From: an uncultured Eubacteriales bacterium
GTDB taxonomy: Bacteria > Bacillota > Clostridia > Christensenellales > Aristaeellaceae
DNA: 32,019 nucleotides
Direction of reading: 5' to 3'
Assembly: GCA_902788445.1 (NCBI GenBank)
Contig: CADAKE010000012.1
Span: forward strand, 1-32,019
Position 1 is the first letter of the stretch, and each line of letters opens with the position of its first letter. Made by a program: the position numbers and the translations under genes. Below the pieces are notes generated by a model, which was given only the letters and a program-made list of their open reading frames with translations, did no database searches and was not told the origin of the DNA. Below are positions 23,643 to 31,825 of the stretch, piece by piece.

Positions 23643-25916
23643 ATGAAAGACATCAAAGCACTGGTCGCCCAAATGACGTTGGAGGAAAAGGCGGGGCTGT
23701 GCTCCGGCCTGGACTTCTGGCACACCAAGCCGGTGGAGCGCCTCGGTATCCCCTCCACCATGGTATCCGACGGCCCGCACGGCCTGCGCAAGCAGGATGA
23801 GGAGGCTGACCATCTGGGCATCAACGACAGCATCAAGGCCGTGTGTTTCCCCGCCGCCTGCGCTACCGCCGCGTCCTTTGACAAGGAATTGATCGGCAAA
23901 ATGGGCGAAGCCATCGGCGACAGCTGCCAGCATGAAAAGCTGAGCGTGGTGCTGGGCCCCGCCGTGAACATCAAGCGCTCGCCCCTGTGCGGCCGCAACT
24001 TTGAGTACTTCTCCGAAGACCCCTACCTGGCGGGAAAAATGTCCGCGTCCTACATCAAGGGCGTGCAGAGCCGCAAGGTCGGCACCAGCATCAAGCACTT
24101 CGCCGCCAACAACCAGGAGCATCGCCGCATGAGCTCTTCCTCCGACGCGGACGAGCGCACCCTGCGGGAAATCTACTTCCCGGCGTTTGAAATCTCCGTC
24201 AAGGAAGCCCAGCCCTGGACGGTCATGTGCTCCTACAATCGCATCAACGGCGTGTACGCCTCCGAAAACCCCTGGCTGCTCACCGACGTGCTGCGGAAGG
24301 AATGGGGCTTTGAGGGCTATGTGATGAGCGATTGGGGCGCGGTTTCCAACCGCGTCAAGGGCGTGGCCGCAGGCCTCGATCTGGAAATGCCCGCTTCCGG
24401 CGGCGTCAACGACCGCAAGATCGTGGAAGCCGTAAAGAAGGGCGAGCTGGACGAAAAGTATGTTGACCTCTGCTGTGAGCGCATCCTGAACATCATTTTC
24501 CGTTCTCAGGAAAACGCGAAGCCCGAAACGCCCTGGGACAAGGAAGCCCAGCACGCTTTCTCCGGCCAGATCGCGTCCGAGTGCATGGTGCTGTTGAAAA
24601 ACGAGGACGAAATCCTGCCCCTGAACAAGGAGGACGCCATCGCCTTCATCGGCGAGTTCGCCGAAAAGCCCCGGTTCCAGGGCGGCGGCAGCAGCCATAT
24701 CAACAGCTTCAAAACCACCAGCGCCCTGGAAGCGGCGAAGGGCCTGAACGTCGCCTACGCCCAGGGCTACAGCGTGGCGAAGGACGAAGCCACCGACGAG
24801 ATGATCGCCGAAGCGGTGAAAGCAGCCAAAGCGGCGAAGGTCGCCGTGGTGTTCGCGGGCCTGCCGGACAGCTACGAGTCCGAGGGCTACGACCGTCCGC
24901 ACATGCAGATGCCCGCCTGCCAGAACAAGCTGATCGAAGCCGTGGCCGCCGCCAACCCCAACACCGTGGTGGTGCTGCACAACGGCTCCCCCGTGGAAAT
25001 GCCCTGGATCGGAAAGGTCAAGGCCGTGCTGGAAGCGTATCTCGGCGGCCAGAACGTGGGCGACGCCACGGTGAAGGTGCTGTTCGGCGACGTGAACCCC
25101 TCCGGCCACCTGGCGGAAACCTTCCCGATCAAGCTCCAGGACAACCCATCCTATCTGTATTACGGCGGCGAGGGCAACCGTACCGAGTACCGCGAGGGTG
25201 TGTTCGTGGGCTACCGCTACTATGACAAGAAGGATATGGACGTGCTGTTCCCCTTCGGGCATGGCCTGAGCTACACCACCTTTGAATACTCCAACCTGCG
25301 GCTCAGCGCGAAGGAAATCAAGGATACCGATACCCTGACCGTGACCGTCACCGTGACCAACACCGGCAAGCGCTTCGGCAAGGCCGTGGCCCAGCTCTAT
25401 GTGGGCGATCAGGAGAGCACGCCCATCCGTCCCGTGCGGGAATTGAAGGGCTTTGAAAAGGTGGCGCTGAATCCCGGCGAAAGCAAGGACGTGACCTTCA
25501 CCCTGGACAAGCGCAGCTTTGCCTATTGGAATGAAACCATTCACGACTGGCATGTGGAGACCGGCGCCTTTACCATCGAAGTCGGCGCTTCCTCCCGCGA
25601 CCTGCCGCTCAAGGAATGTGTACAGGTGGAATCCACCGTGGCGGTGCCCGTCCAATATACGCTGGACAGCATCTTTATGGATTTGATGGCTGACCCCAAG
25701 GCCAGGGCGGTGATGGAGCCTTTCATGAAGAAGAGGAAAGCGGCGTTTGCGCCTGACCAGGACGACAGCGCCACCGACGCGGCGAAGGAAGCCATCTCGG
25801 ACGACATGGGCCTGGCGATGATGAACTACATGCCCCTGCGCGGCCTCCTCAGCTTTGGCGGCGCGGATTCCGCCCCTGCGCTGGACGCGCTGCTGAAAGC
25901 ATTGAATGAAAACTGA
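23643..25916 (+). CDS. Glycoside hydrolase family 3 beta-glucosidase-like enzyme
   Basis: The 757-residue enzyme has a GH3 N-terminal barrel with the nucleophile Asp230 in YVMSDWGA, the catalytic-pocket segments KHFAANNQEHRR and SYNRINGVYASENPW, then a GH3 C-terminal alpha-beta domain (about 310-520, ending at YLGGQNVGDATVKVLFGD) and a fibronectin III-like domain (about 590-660). A further 80 residues at the C-terminus are helical and not part of the usual family. No signal peptide is present, so it works in the cytoplasm on imported short sugars; the exact linkage is unknown. The ATG at 23643 follows GGGAGAG; longer open sequence upstream runs through the repeat. No transporter or regulator for sugars is adjacent. 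Confidence 0.9.
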   Translation: MKDIKALVAQMTLEEKAGLCSGLDFWHTKPVERLGIPSTMVSDGPHGLRKQDEEADHLGINDSIKAVCFPAACATAASFDKELIGKMGEAIGDSCQHEKLSVVLGPAVNIKRSPLCGRNFEYFSEDPYLAGKMSASYIKGVQSRKVGTSIKHFAANNQEHRRMSSSSDADERTLREIYFPAFEISVKEAQPWTVMCSYNRINGVYASENPWLLTDVLRKEWGFEGYVMSDWGAVSNRVKGVAAGLDLEMPASGGVNDRKIVEAVKKGELDEKYVDLCCERILNIIFRSQENAKPETPWDKEAQHAFSGQIASECMVLLKNEDEILPLNKEDAIAFIGEFAEKPRFQGGGSSHINSFKTTSALEAAKGLNVAYAQGYSVAKDEATDEMIAEAVKAAKAAKVAVVFAGLPDSYESEGYDRPHMQMPACQNKLIEAVAAANPNTVVVLHNGSPVEMPWIGKVKAVLEAYLGGQNVGDATVKVLFGDVNPSGHLAETFPIKLQDNPSYLYYGGEGNRTEYREGVFVGYRYYDKKDMDVLFPFGHGLSYTTFEYSNLRLSAKEIKDTDTLTVTVTVTNTGKRFGKAVAQLYVGDQESTPIRPVRELKGFEKVALNPGESKDVTFTLDKRSFAYWNETIHDWHVETGAFTIEVGASSRDLPLKECVQVESTVAVPVQYTLDSIFMDLMADPKARAVMEPFMKKRKAAFAPDQDDSATDAAKEAISDDMGLAMMNYMPLRGLLSFGGADSAPALDALLKALNEN

Positions 25917-25927
25917 TTTCCAATTTT

Positions 25928-25951
25928 GAGGCAGGGGGAAACCCCTGCCTC
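25928..25951. other. Perfect 10-bp hairpin with GAAA loop after the GH3 gene
   Basis: GAGGCAGGGG pairs with CCCCTGCCTC around GAAA (a GNRA-type loop). No T-run follows, so it is not a plain terminator; it could protect the GH3 mRNA end or lower read-through into the next gene. Confidence 0.7.
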
Positions 25952-25995
25952 CGGAGCCAAACCGGTTTTTCCCATGGAGGCAACGGAGGGATACT

Positions 25996-27120
25996 GTGAA
26001 AAGACATGTGATCGTCTGGCTGGCCATCCTGCTTATGACGCTGTACGCCGCGGCGGAAGCGTCCAGCACAGCTGTCACGCTGACCAGCCTGAAGCTGCGC
26101 AAGGAACCCAGCGCGTCGGCCAAGGTGCTGGACACGTATAAAAAAGGCACCGAGGTGACGGTGCTTGGCATCGACGGCGAATGGGTGAAGGTGCAGGTCG
26201 GGAAGCGCACGGGGTATATGATGGCGGAATACCTGGATATCCCGGACGACCTGGAACTGCCGGACCCAAAGGAAATCGCGCTGAGCGCGCCGGGCAGGAC
26301 GGACTTTGAGCCCGCGCCCGGCGAAAGCCTGTGCGACACCGCGTACCTGCTGGATGAAGGCCAGGAGCCGATCGTCACCAACTCCTCTTACCAGAGCGGG
26401 AATGTGTTCATCGACATTACCTCCGCGCGGGAGTACAACACCGACGTGTATGTGGCGGATATCCGCGTCCGTTCCCTGGACAGCTTCCGGCGTGGCCTGG
26501 CCAACAAGTGGAGGAACGGGACGGCGAAGATCACCAAGATCGCGGAACAGCACGGGGCGATTCTCGCCATGACCAGCGACAGCGCGGAGAACCTGGACGC
26601 GGGCTGGGTGATCATGAACGGCGAAACCATGCGCCGCACCAGGAACCGCAAGCGCGACCTGTGCGTGCTGTACACGAACGGCGAAATGGCGGTAATCCCC
26701 GCCGACGAACTTGTTCATGAGGAGATTGCCGCGCTGGCGGAAGCGGGGGAGATCTGGCAGACGTTCCTGTTCGGCCCGTCCCTGCTGGACAAGGACGGCC
26801 ATGCCATCCCGGATATCCAGTCCAGCATCGGCATTCAGAATCCCCGTTCCGTGATCGGGTACTATGAGCCGGGACACTATTGCTTTGTGCAGGTGGACGG
26901 ACGGAAAACGGCCAGCCAGATGGAACCGGGCAAAAAGAATAAGGGCATGACGCTGACGGAGCTTTCCCAGTTTATGGAAAGCCTGGGCTGTAAGGCGGCG
27001 TATAACCTGGACGGCGGCCAGTCCTCGGTCATGTTCTTTAACGGGAAAATCCATTCCACGCCCCAGAACGGCAGCCGCCGCCTCGGCGACGTGGTGATGA
27101 TCGCGGAACCGAATCAATAA
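25996..27120 (+). CDS. Secreted protein with SH3 domain and phosphodiester glycosidase (NAGPA-like) domain
   Basis: The 374-residue protein starts with a signal peptide (about 1-23), then a bacterial SH3 domain (26-80: VTLTSLKLRKEPSASAKVLDTYKKG, GYMMAEYLDI) and a NAGPA-type domain (about 125-372), recognised by VYVADIRVRS, WVIMNGE and NLDGGQSSVMFFNG near the end. The latter family is related to the phosphodiester glycosidase that uncovers mannose 6-phosphate in animals; in bacteria it is thought to act on cell-surface or exopolysaccharide phosphodiesters. The SH3 part would bind the cell wall. The start is GTG at 25996, because GGAGGG lies 5 bases upstream and no ATG is near. A terminator follows at 27127-27166. 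Confidence 0.88.
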   Translation: MKRHVIVWLAILLMTLYAAAEASSTAVTLTSLKLRKEPSASAKVLDTYKKGTEVTVLGIDGEWVKVQVGKRTGYMMAEYLDIPDDLELPDPKEIALSAPGRTDFEPAPGESLCDTAYLLDEGQEPIVTNSSYQSGNVFIDITSAREYNTDVYVADIRVRSLDSFRRGLANKWRNGTAKITKIAEQHGAILAMTSDSAENLDAGWVIMNGETMRRTRNRKRDLCVLYTNGEMAVIPADELVHEEIAALAEAGEIWQTFLFGPSLLDKDGHAIPDIQSSIGIQNPRSVIGYYEPGHYCFVQVDGRKTASQMEPGKKNKGMTLTELSQFMESLGCKAAYNLDGGQSSVMFFNGKIHSTPQNGSRRLGDVVMIAEPNQ

Positions 27121-27126
27121 CAAAAT

Positions 27127-27166
27127 AAACGGCATCACAGAGTAATCCGCGGTGCCGTTTTGTTTT
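27127..27166. terminator. Bidirectional terminator
   Basis: AAACGGCATC (27127-27136) pairs with GGTGCCGTTT (27151-27160) with one mismatch, followed by TGTTTT on the plus strand and by ATTTTGTTATT on the minus strand. It lies between convergent genes. Confidence 0.7.
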
Positions 27167-27362
27167 ACCAGCATTCGTTTTTCAGGCTCCCGTCCCGGTA
27201 GGTTTCCTCGTAGGGCTCCGGGTTGGGTGCTTCGGTCTGGTCAGCCCACGCGCGCTCCTTGAGGATTGCGGATTTGCGGTCGGTAAGGGACGGCTTCTGG
27301 ACGTTCCTTTTCGTATCCGGCCGTTGTTCTGCTGGCTGATCTTTTCTCTGCTGATTGTTCAT
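27165..27362 (-). CDS. Small polar protein of unknown function
   Basis: The 65-residue predicted protein is rich in Lys, Arg, Glu, Gln and Pro with no hydrophobic core, so it is probably disordered. The C-terminus reads YEETYRDGSLKNECW. GAGG lies about 11 bases upstream of the ATG, which is weak support. It is placed between a bidirectional terminator and a simple-repeat hairpin and has no recognised relatives. The reading is kept because it fills a gap with a start, a weak ribosome site and a stop next to a terminator. Confidence 0.45.
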   Translation of the reverse strand: MNNQQRKDQPAEQRPDTKRNVQKPSLTDRKSAILKERAWADQTEAPNPEPYEETYRDGSLKNECW

Positions 27363-27445
27363 GGTTGAATGCGCCTCACAATTTGAGATGTCATAAGAAA
27401 ATTATCGTAATTGTTCAGTCGCTTACCGTACAAAAGCATCATTCC

Positions 27446-27569
27446 AGAGAGGAGTTAGGGGAGAGGAGATAGGAGATGAAAAATGACAATGCTTTTATTG
27501 GCTGCTTTCATGTGCGCTTTTGTATCGGACGCTATCAATCTTCTAACTCCTAACTCCTATCTCCTATCT
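27446..27569. repeat. Intergenic hairpin with simple-repeat arms, copy 7
   Basis: The left arm GAGAGGAGTTAGGGGAGAGG then AGATAGGAGATG (27446-27478) pairs with the right arm TCTTCTAACTCCTAACTCCT then ATCTCCTATCT (27539-27569) around a 60-base loop. The flavour is the same as at 14374-14516 but without the CTTTAA ends. It lies downstream of the ABC operon and may serve as its end. Confidence 0.7.
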
Positions 27570-27616
27570 GATGGATCGTGCTCTTTTGAAGTGCCACTGA
27601 ACAGATACAAATGATA

Positions 27617-28414
27617 TTACCCCAAAAGCATCCTGTCGGCGCTGAGCTCTTTGCCCGCGTTTTCCCGAAAGCGCTGCAAAAGCTGGGGCACGGTCAACTG
27701 CTCCCGCTCCGCGCCACTCACGTCCAGCACGATTCTGCCGCTGTCCATCACGATGGTGCGGTTGCCAAGCGCCAAAGCGGACTGCATATTGTGCGTGATC
27801 ATCAGGCAGGTCAGCTGGCGTTTGGCGATGATCTTCTTTGTCAGGTCGAGCACCTTTTCCGCCGTGGCGGGGTCGAGGGCGGCGGTGTGCTCGTCCAGGA
27901 GGAGCAGCTTCGGTTCCGCGATGGTCGCCATGAGCAGGGACGCGGCCTGGCGCTGCCCGCCGGAGAGCAGGCCCATCTGTGTTTTCATCCGGTCTTCCAG
28001 CCCCAAATCCAGTTCCCGGAGCAGCGAACGGAAGTATTCGCTGTCTTTTTTATTGACGGCAAAGAAGGATTTCCGGGCCTTCCGTGTATAGGCCAGGGCC
28101 AGATTTTCCTCAATGGTCATGTTCGGCGCGGTGCCGCGCAGGGGATTTTGGTACAGGCAGCCAATGTTGTAGGCCCGCTTGTAGTCCTTGAGCCGGGTGA
28201 TGTCCTCGCCGTCCAGGATGATCTTGCCCCTGTCCAGGCGGAACTTGCCCAGGATGGCGTTGAACAGCGTGGATTTACCCGCGCCGTTGGAGCCCAGCAC
28301 CGTGATAAAATCGCCGGAGGCGACCTCCAGGTTCACCTGATCCAAAGCCAGCTTGGCGTTGGGCGTGCCTTTTTCAAACACCTTTTTGAGTCCGATCAAA
28401 GAAAGTCCGCTCAT
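27617..28414 (-). CDS. trpZ: ABC transporter ATPase, TrpZ-like
   Basis: The 265-residue ATPase has Walker A GSNGAGKST (about 42-50), the Q-loop (near YQNPLRG), the signature LSGGQRQ, Walker B LLLLDEHTAALD and the H-loop MITHN, all intact. Together with the permease and binding protein it belongs to the family of uptake systems that includes TrpXYZ. It powers import of a substrate, presumably tryptophan or a related compound in view of the T-box in front of the operon. The ATG overlaps the permease stop codon (ATGA), so translation is coupled. Substrate and symbol rest on analogy with streptococcal TrpXYZ. Confidence 0.85.
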   Translation of the reverse strand: MSGLSLIGLKKVFEKGTPNAKLALDQVNLEVASGDFITVLGSNGAGKSTLFNAILGKFRLDRGKIILDGEDITRLKDYKRAYNIGCLYQNPLRGTAPNMTIEENLALAYTRKARKSFFAVNKKDSEYFRSLLRELDLGLEDRMKTQMGLLSGGQRQAASLLMATIAEPKLLLLDEHTAALDPATAEKVLDLTKKIIAKRQLTCLMITHNMQSALALGNRTIVMDSGRIVLDVSGAEREQLTVPQLLQRFRENAGKELSADRMLLG

Positions 28415-29379
28415 GCTTCCGTCTCCTCCTCCCTGTTGGCGCGGCGCTCGGTGACGAGCCGCTTGAGCAGCGGCAGCGTCAGCGCGATCACCACGATCAC
28501 CGCCGACAGCAGCTTGACCGCGTAGCTTGGCATGTCGATCTTGTACGCGGCTTGCAGGATGATGCGGTAGATGAGGGAGCCGACGACGGCGGAGATGATG
28601 CCGAGGGTGACGCTCCGCTTGCCGAAGAACACTTGGCCAATGATGACCGACGCCAGCCCGACCACCAGCATCCCGTTGCCGAAGTTCAGGTCGGCGTAGC
28701 GCTGCTGTTCGCAGAGCAGCGCGCCGGAGAACGCCACCAGGGCGTTGGACAGCATGATGCCGAAAATGCGGGAGCGGTCGGCGTTGATGGAGGAGGAGCG
28801 CACCATTTCCTCGTTGTCGCCCGTGGCGCGGATTGCCATGCCGGTGCGCGTGTGGAAAAACACCGCGAGAACCGCCGCCACGACGGCCACGATCACCGCA
28901 GTGATGATCAGCACGCTCAGGTTGTTGTCCAGCCGCTTGTTGCCGGTCAATTCCACCAGGAACGCGCGGAAGGTTTTATACAGCGTATCGCTGGCTACCT
29001 GCGTTTCCGCGCCAGCGGAGTTGACGGCGGTGCGCTGGAGGTACAGGTTGGATTGCCCGCCCAGCACCATGAAGTTGATGGTGTACAGGCCCGTCATGGT
29101 CAGGATGCCGGAGAGGATCGGGTTGATGCGCAGCTGGGTCTGCATCAAGCCGGTCAGCAGCCCGGCCAGCGCGCCGACCGCCATTCCGCACAGCAGCGCC
29201 AGATACGGATGCCCCGCGATGGTGACCACCGCGCAGACGCACATGCCGGCCACAAAGCTGCCGTCGATGGTCAGGTCGGGCGTGTTCAGGATGCGGAACG
29301 CAATATACACGCCCAGCGCCATCGGCGCGTAGATCATGCCCTGGCTCAGGGCGGAAATCAGCAGGCTCAGGATGTTCAT
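28411..29379 (-). CDS. trpY: ABC transporter permease, TrpY-like
   Basis: The 322-residue permease has eight or more predicted membrane segments, with the family pattern TPDLTIDGSFVAGMCV near residue 33 and the coupling region RATGDNEEMVRSSSINADRSRIFG near 190, which is typical of the BPD-transp-2 type permeases related to branched-chain amino acid and sugar systems. It works with the ATPase and binding protein. AAGGGG precedes the ATG. A hairpin (29416-29445) separates it from the binding-protein gene, which probably gives more binding protein than permease. One membrane gene only, so a homodimer is expected. Confidence 0.86.
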   Translation of the reverse strand: MNILSLLISALSQGMIYAPMALGVYIAFRILNTPDLTIDGSFVAGMCVCAVVTIAGHPYLALLCGMAVGALAGLLTGLMQTQLRINPILSGILTMTGLYTINFMVLGGQSNLYLQRTAVNSAGAETQVASDTLYKTFRAFLVELTGNKRLDNNLSVLIITAVIVAVVAAVLAVFFHTRTGMAIRATGDNEEMVRSSSINADRSRIFGIMLSNALVAFSGALLCEQQRYADLNFGNGMLVVGLASVIIGQVFFGKRSVTLGIISAVVGSLIYRIILQAAYKIDMPSYAVKLLSAVIVVIALTLPLLKRLVTERRANREEETEA

Positions 29380-29415
29380 AGAATCCCCTTCGTTTTTACA
29401 GTTTCAGCAGGAAGC

Positions 29416-29445
29416 GCCCGCGCGGAGGCTTTTGTCCGCGCGGGC
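29416..29445 (-). other. Intercistronic hairpin between the binding-protein and permease genes
   Basis: GCCCGCGCGGA pairs perfectly with TCCGCGCGGGC around an 8-base loop, with no T-run. Its position just after the binding-protein gene is typical of hairpins that stabilise the upstream mRNA, or act as a partial stop, so that binding protein exceeds membrane parts. Confidence 0.75.
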
Positions 29446-29462
29446 AGGAAAACGGGTCAGGC

Positions 29463-30455
29463 TTATTCGCCAAAGTGGCTGGTGCCGTCGGCTTCCACCA
29501 GCACGCTGTAGGAAGCTAAAATCTCGCCGTCGATTTCCATGCCGATGCGCTCCGCCGCCTGGAGGTTCACGAACTTGGCGTATTCGCTGAGCGTTTCGTA
29601 GGGAATATCCTCGGGCTGTTCGCCGTTCGCCAAGCGCACCACGATCTGCGCCACCTGCTTGCCCAATTGCACATAGTCCACGCCGATGGTGGCGAAGCCG
29701 CCGTCCGCGACCATGGAGTCCGCGCCGCAGTAGACGGGGATGCCGTATTCATAGGCCGCGTCGATGTAGGTGCTCATGGCGGAAGCGATGGAGTTGTCGT
29801 TGCCGGTGTAGAGCGCGTCCACGCCCTTGGAGATCAAGGTTTCCACGGCGGTTTGCAGTTCGGACAGGTTGGCGATGGACACTTCTTCATAGGCGATATT
29901 GTTCGCGTCGCAGTAAGCTTTCGCCGCGTTGATGGTGGACACGGAGTTGGTTTCGGAGGAGGTGTACAGGAAGCCGATCTTCTGGTAGGCGGGCTGGAAG
30001 TCGGAGATCAGCCGCACGATTTCGGCGGCGGGGATGTTGTTGGACACGCCGGTGATAAAGCCGCAGTCGTCGCCCGTCAGGCCCGCCGCCACGGGGTCGG
30101 ACACCGCCGCGAACACGACCGGGATGCCGCTGTCCTCATACACCACCTTGGCGCTCTGGGCGGTGTTGGTGGCGATGGGCACCAGGATATCCACGCCGTC
30201 CATCTTCACGTTTTCCAGGATGGTGGACAGGGCGCTGGAGTTGCCTTCCGCGTTGCGGGTGACGATTTCAAACTCCACGCCGGAGGATTCAAGCTCAGCG
30301 ACAATGGTGTCCCGAATCTGGTTCAGGGAGGTGTGGGTGAGGGGCTGCACCACGGCGACCCGGATGGGCTCCGCCAGCGCGGAAACGGACAGGGCGGCCA
30401 CCAGGATCAAAGACAGGGCCAGGGTCATCAGGGAACGGATCACAGTACGTTTCAT
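29463..30455 (-). CDS. trpX: ABC transporter substrate-binding protein, TrpX-like
   Basis: The 330-residue protein has a signal peptide (1-28, cleavage after ALA) and the two-lobed periplasmic-binding fold of the COG2984 family (starting PIRVAVVQPLTHTSLNQIRD and VDILVPIATNTAQSAKV, then IPVVFAAVSDPVAAGL). Families of this type include the tryptophan-binding TrpX. No lipobox cysteine is visible near the cleavage site, which is unusual for a Gram-positive binding protein (see findings). AGGAGGA precedes the ATG by 7 bases. It follows the dehydrogenase with a 36-base gap and should be co-transcribed from the T-box promoter. Confidence 0.88.
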   Translation of the reverse strand: MKRTVIRSLMTLALSLILVAALSVSALAEPIRVAVVQPLTHTSLNQIRDTIVAELESSGVEFEIVTRNAEGNSSALSTILENVKMDGVDILVPIATNTAQSAKVVYEDSGIPVVFAAVSDPVAAGLTGDDCGFITGVSNNIPAAEIVRLISDFQPAYQKIGFLYTSSETNSVSTINAAKAYCDANNIAYEEVSIANLSELQTAVETLISKGVDALYTGNDNSIASAMSTYIDAAYEYGIPVYCGADSMVADGGFATIGVDYVQLGKQVAQIVVRLANGEQPEDIPYETLSEYAKFVNLQAAERIGMEIDGEILASYSVLVEADGTSHFGE

Positions 30456-30491
30456 GGTTTTTTCCTCCTAAATCATCATTTTAGTTTTCTA

Positions 30492-31424
30492 TCACAGGCT
30501 GGCCCGTATTTCGTCCGCCAGCCGGATATGCTTTTCAATCACGCTTGCGCTTCTGTTCAGCGCCTGCTGTTCTTCCTCGGTGATCGGCAGTTCGATGATT
30601 TGTACGATCCCCTGCCTGCCGATCATGCAGGGCACGCCGCAGTGGATGCCCGTCAAGCCGTATTCTCCCTTCAGCAAGGGGGAGAGGGGAAGCACCGCTT
30701 TGCTGTCCGTCAGGATGTTTTGCACCAGGAAAGCCGTGGCCTGGCCGATGCCAAACTCGGTGGAGCCTTTGCCGTTGATGATGTCCATCCCGATTTCGTG
30801 GGTGCGTCGCAGTGCGTCTTCCGCGTTGAACCCCGCCACATCCCGCGGCGCTTTCCCCGCGATGCGCACGGCGGAGAAGGGAATTATGGAGGAATCGCCG
30901 TGCTCGCCCATCACGCAGGCATTGATCTTGTTCCTCGGGCAGCCCGTCTGTTCGGACAGCGTGCGGATCAGGCGGGCGGTGTCCAGCAGCGTTCCCGTTC
31001 CGAACACCCGGGAGCGGTCAAGGTTCAGTTCCTTGCGCAGGCAGTCCGCCGCGATATCGCAAGGATTGGTGATGCTGATTACCGGGCCGCCGAGCCCGGC
31101 TTTCCGTAAATCCCGGGCCAGCACGTGAATCATCCGCACGGAATCGCCCAGCAGATCCAGCCGCGTCTGGCCCGGTTCCCGTGGCTTCCCGATGGCGGAA
31201 ACGATCACGTCCGCGTCCGCGCAGTCGCCGTAATCGCCCGTCCGCACCGTGACCGGCACGAAAGGATAGGTGAAAGCGTCCGCTATATCCATCGCCTGCG
31301 CCGCCGCCTTTTCCGGCAGCAGATCCACCAGCACGATTTCGCTGCCAATCTGCCCGCCCGCCAGCGCCCGCGCCACGTGGGAGCCCACGTGCCCGGCGCC
31401 TAATACCACGATCTTTCCTTTCAT
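30492..31424 (-). CDS. LDH/MDH-family NAD-dependent 2-hydroxyacid dehydrogenase under a Trp T-box
   Basis: The 310-residue protein has the NAD loop GAGHVGS (9-15) and Asp34 for NAD, and the catalytic residues of the LDH/MDH family: Arg88 (standard 109), Asp148/Arg151 (168/171) in LLDTARL, and His175 (195) in MGEHGDSS. At the substrate-selecting position (Gln102 in lactate dehydrogenase) it has Arg82, as in malate dehydrogenases, although the rest resembles L-lactate dehydrogenase (TRLDL, GSTEFGI). So the substrate may be oxaloacetate/malate or another 2-oxoacid, and cannot be fixed. GGAG lies 9 bases upstream of the ATG, 20 bases after the T-box terminator. An ABC importer follows in the same operon. 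The frame continues into the T-box, but that part is not protein. Confidence 0.88.
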   Translation of the reverse strand: MKGKIVVLGAGHVGSHVARALAGGQIGSEIVLVDLLPEKAAAQAMDIADAFTYPFVPVTVRTGDYGDCADADVIVSAIGKPREPGQTRLDLLGDSVRMIHVLARDLRKAGLGGPVISITNPCDIAADCLRKELNLDRSRVFGTGTLLDTARLIRTLSEQTGCPRNKINACVMGEHGDSSIIPFSAVRIAGKAPRDVAGFNAEDALRRTHEIGMDIINGKGSTEFGIGQATAFLVQNILTDSKAVLPLSPLLKGEYGLTGIHCGVPCMIGRQGIVQIIELPITEEEQQALNRSASVIEKHIRLADEIRASL

Positions 31425-31444
31425 CCTGAATCTCCTTTTGCAAA

Positions 31445-31717
31445 TAAAAAACCTGTCCCTGCAATTGCTTGCTGGGACAGGATGAAATCTCCTGCGGTGC
31501 CACCCGGCTTGGCGTTTTCTCAACGCCCTCTCTGCGCATACCATCATATGCCGACGTTTGATAACGGAGCGCCTTCTCCGTCTCGCGTACTCGGGGAACC
31601 TACCCCTTTCTGTTCGCCCTCTGAAGTCCATTCAATCCGGAAACCCCTGCCGCACTCTCACCATCGGCGACTCTCTTTGAGCGGTTATCCGCACCTACTT
31701 ACTCTTCATCTGCGGTT
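31445..31717 (-). promoter_or_regulatory. T-box riboswitch, tryptophan (specifier UGG)
   Basis: Read on the minus strand, this leader has the T-box layout: the conserved AGAGAG segment near 31675-31670 with the following GGTG, then the specifier region GAA-UGG-AC-TTCAGAG with the codon UGG at 31630-31628, then the antiterminator T-box sequence CCGGGTGGCACCGC at 31507-31494 and a terminator (CCTGTCCC with GGGACAGG, then TTTTTT, 31481-31445). Two independent parts agree on tryptophan: the codon UGG, and the T-loop UGGC (31502-31499), which pairs with the GCCA end of tRNA-Trp. Uncharged tRNA-Trp should open the terminator and switch on the dehydrogenase and importer. Confidence 0.93.
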
Positions 31718-31723
31718 GCCTTT

Positions 31724-31752
31724 TTTATATCAGATTTTGTTCTTTCTGTCAA
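31724..31752 (-). promoter_or_regulatory. Sigma-A type promoter of the T-box operon
   Basis: On the minus strand TTGACA (31752-31747), 17-bp spacer, TATAAA (31729-31724). Transcription should start near 31717, at the T-box 5' end. Confidence 0.9.
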
Positions 31753-31825
31753 TGGTTTTCCCAACGGGGAACAATGAAAATACATTTTGTTCCATTACTA
31801 TTCAACTATCGCATGATGCATGATA

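Noticed and set aside
23607-26381. 924-codon open frame on the minus strand across the GH3 gene
   Set aside because: It is the shadow of a high-GC gene: the plus-strand frame has full GH3 motifs and a ribosome site, while the minus frame has low-complexity His/Gly/Val-rich sequence and no domain.
31482-31823. Plus-strand open frame over the T-box
   Set aside because: It is antisense to a fully recognisable T-box leader and promoter and has no ribosome site.
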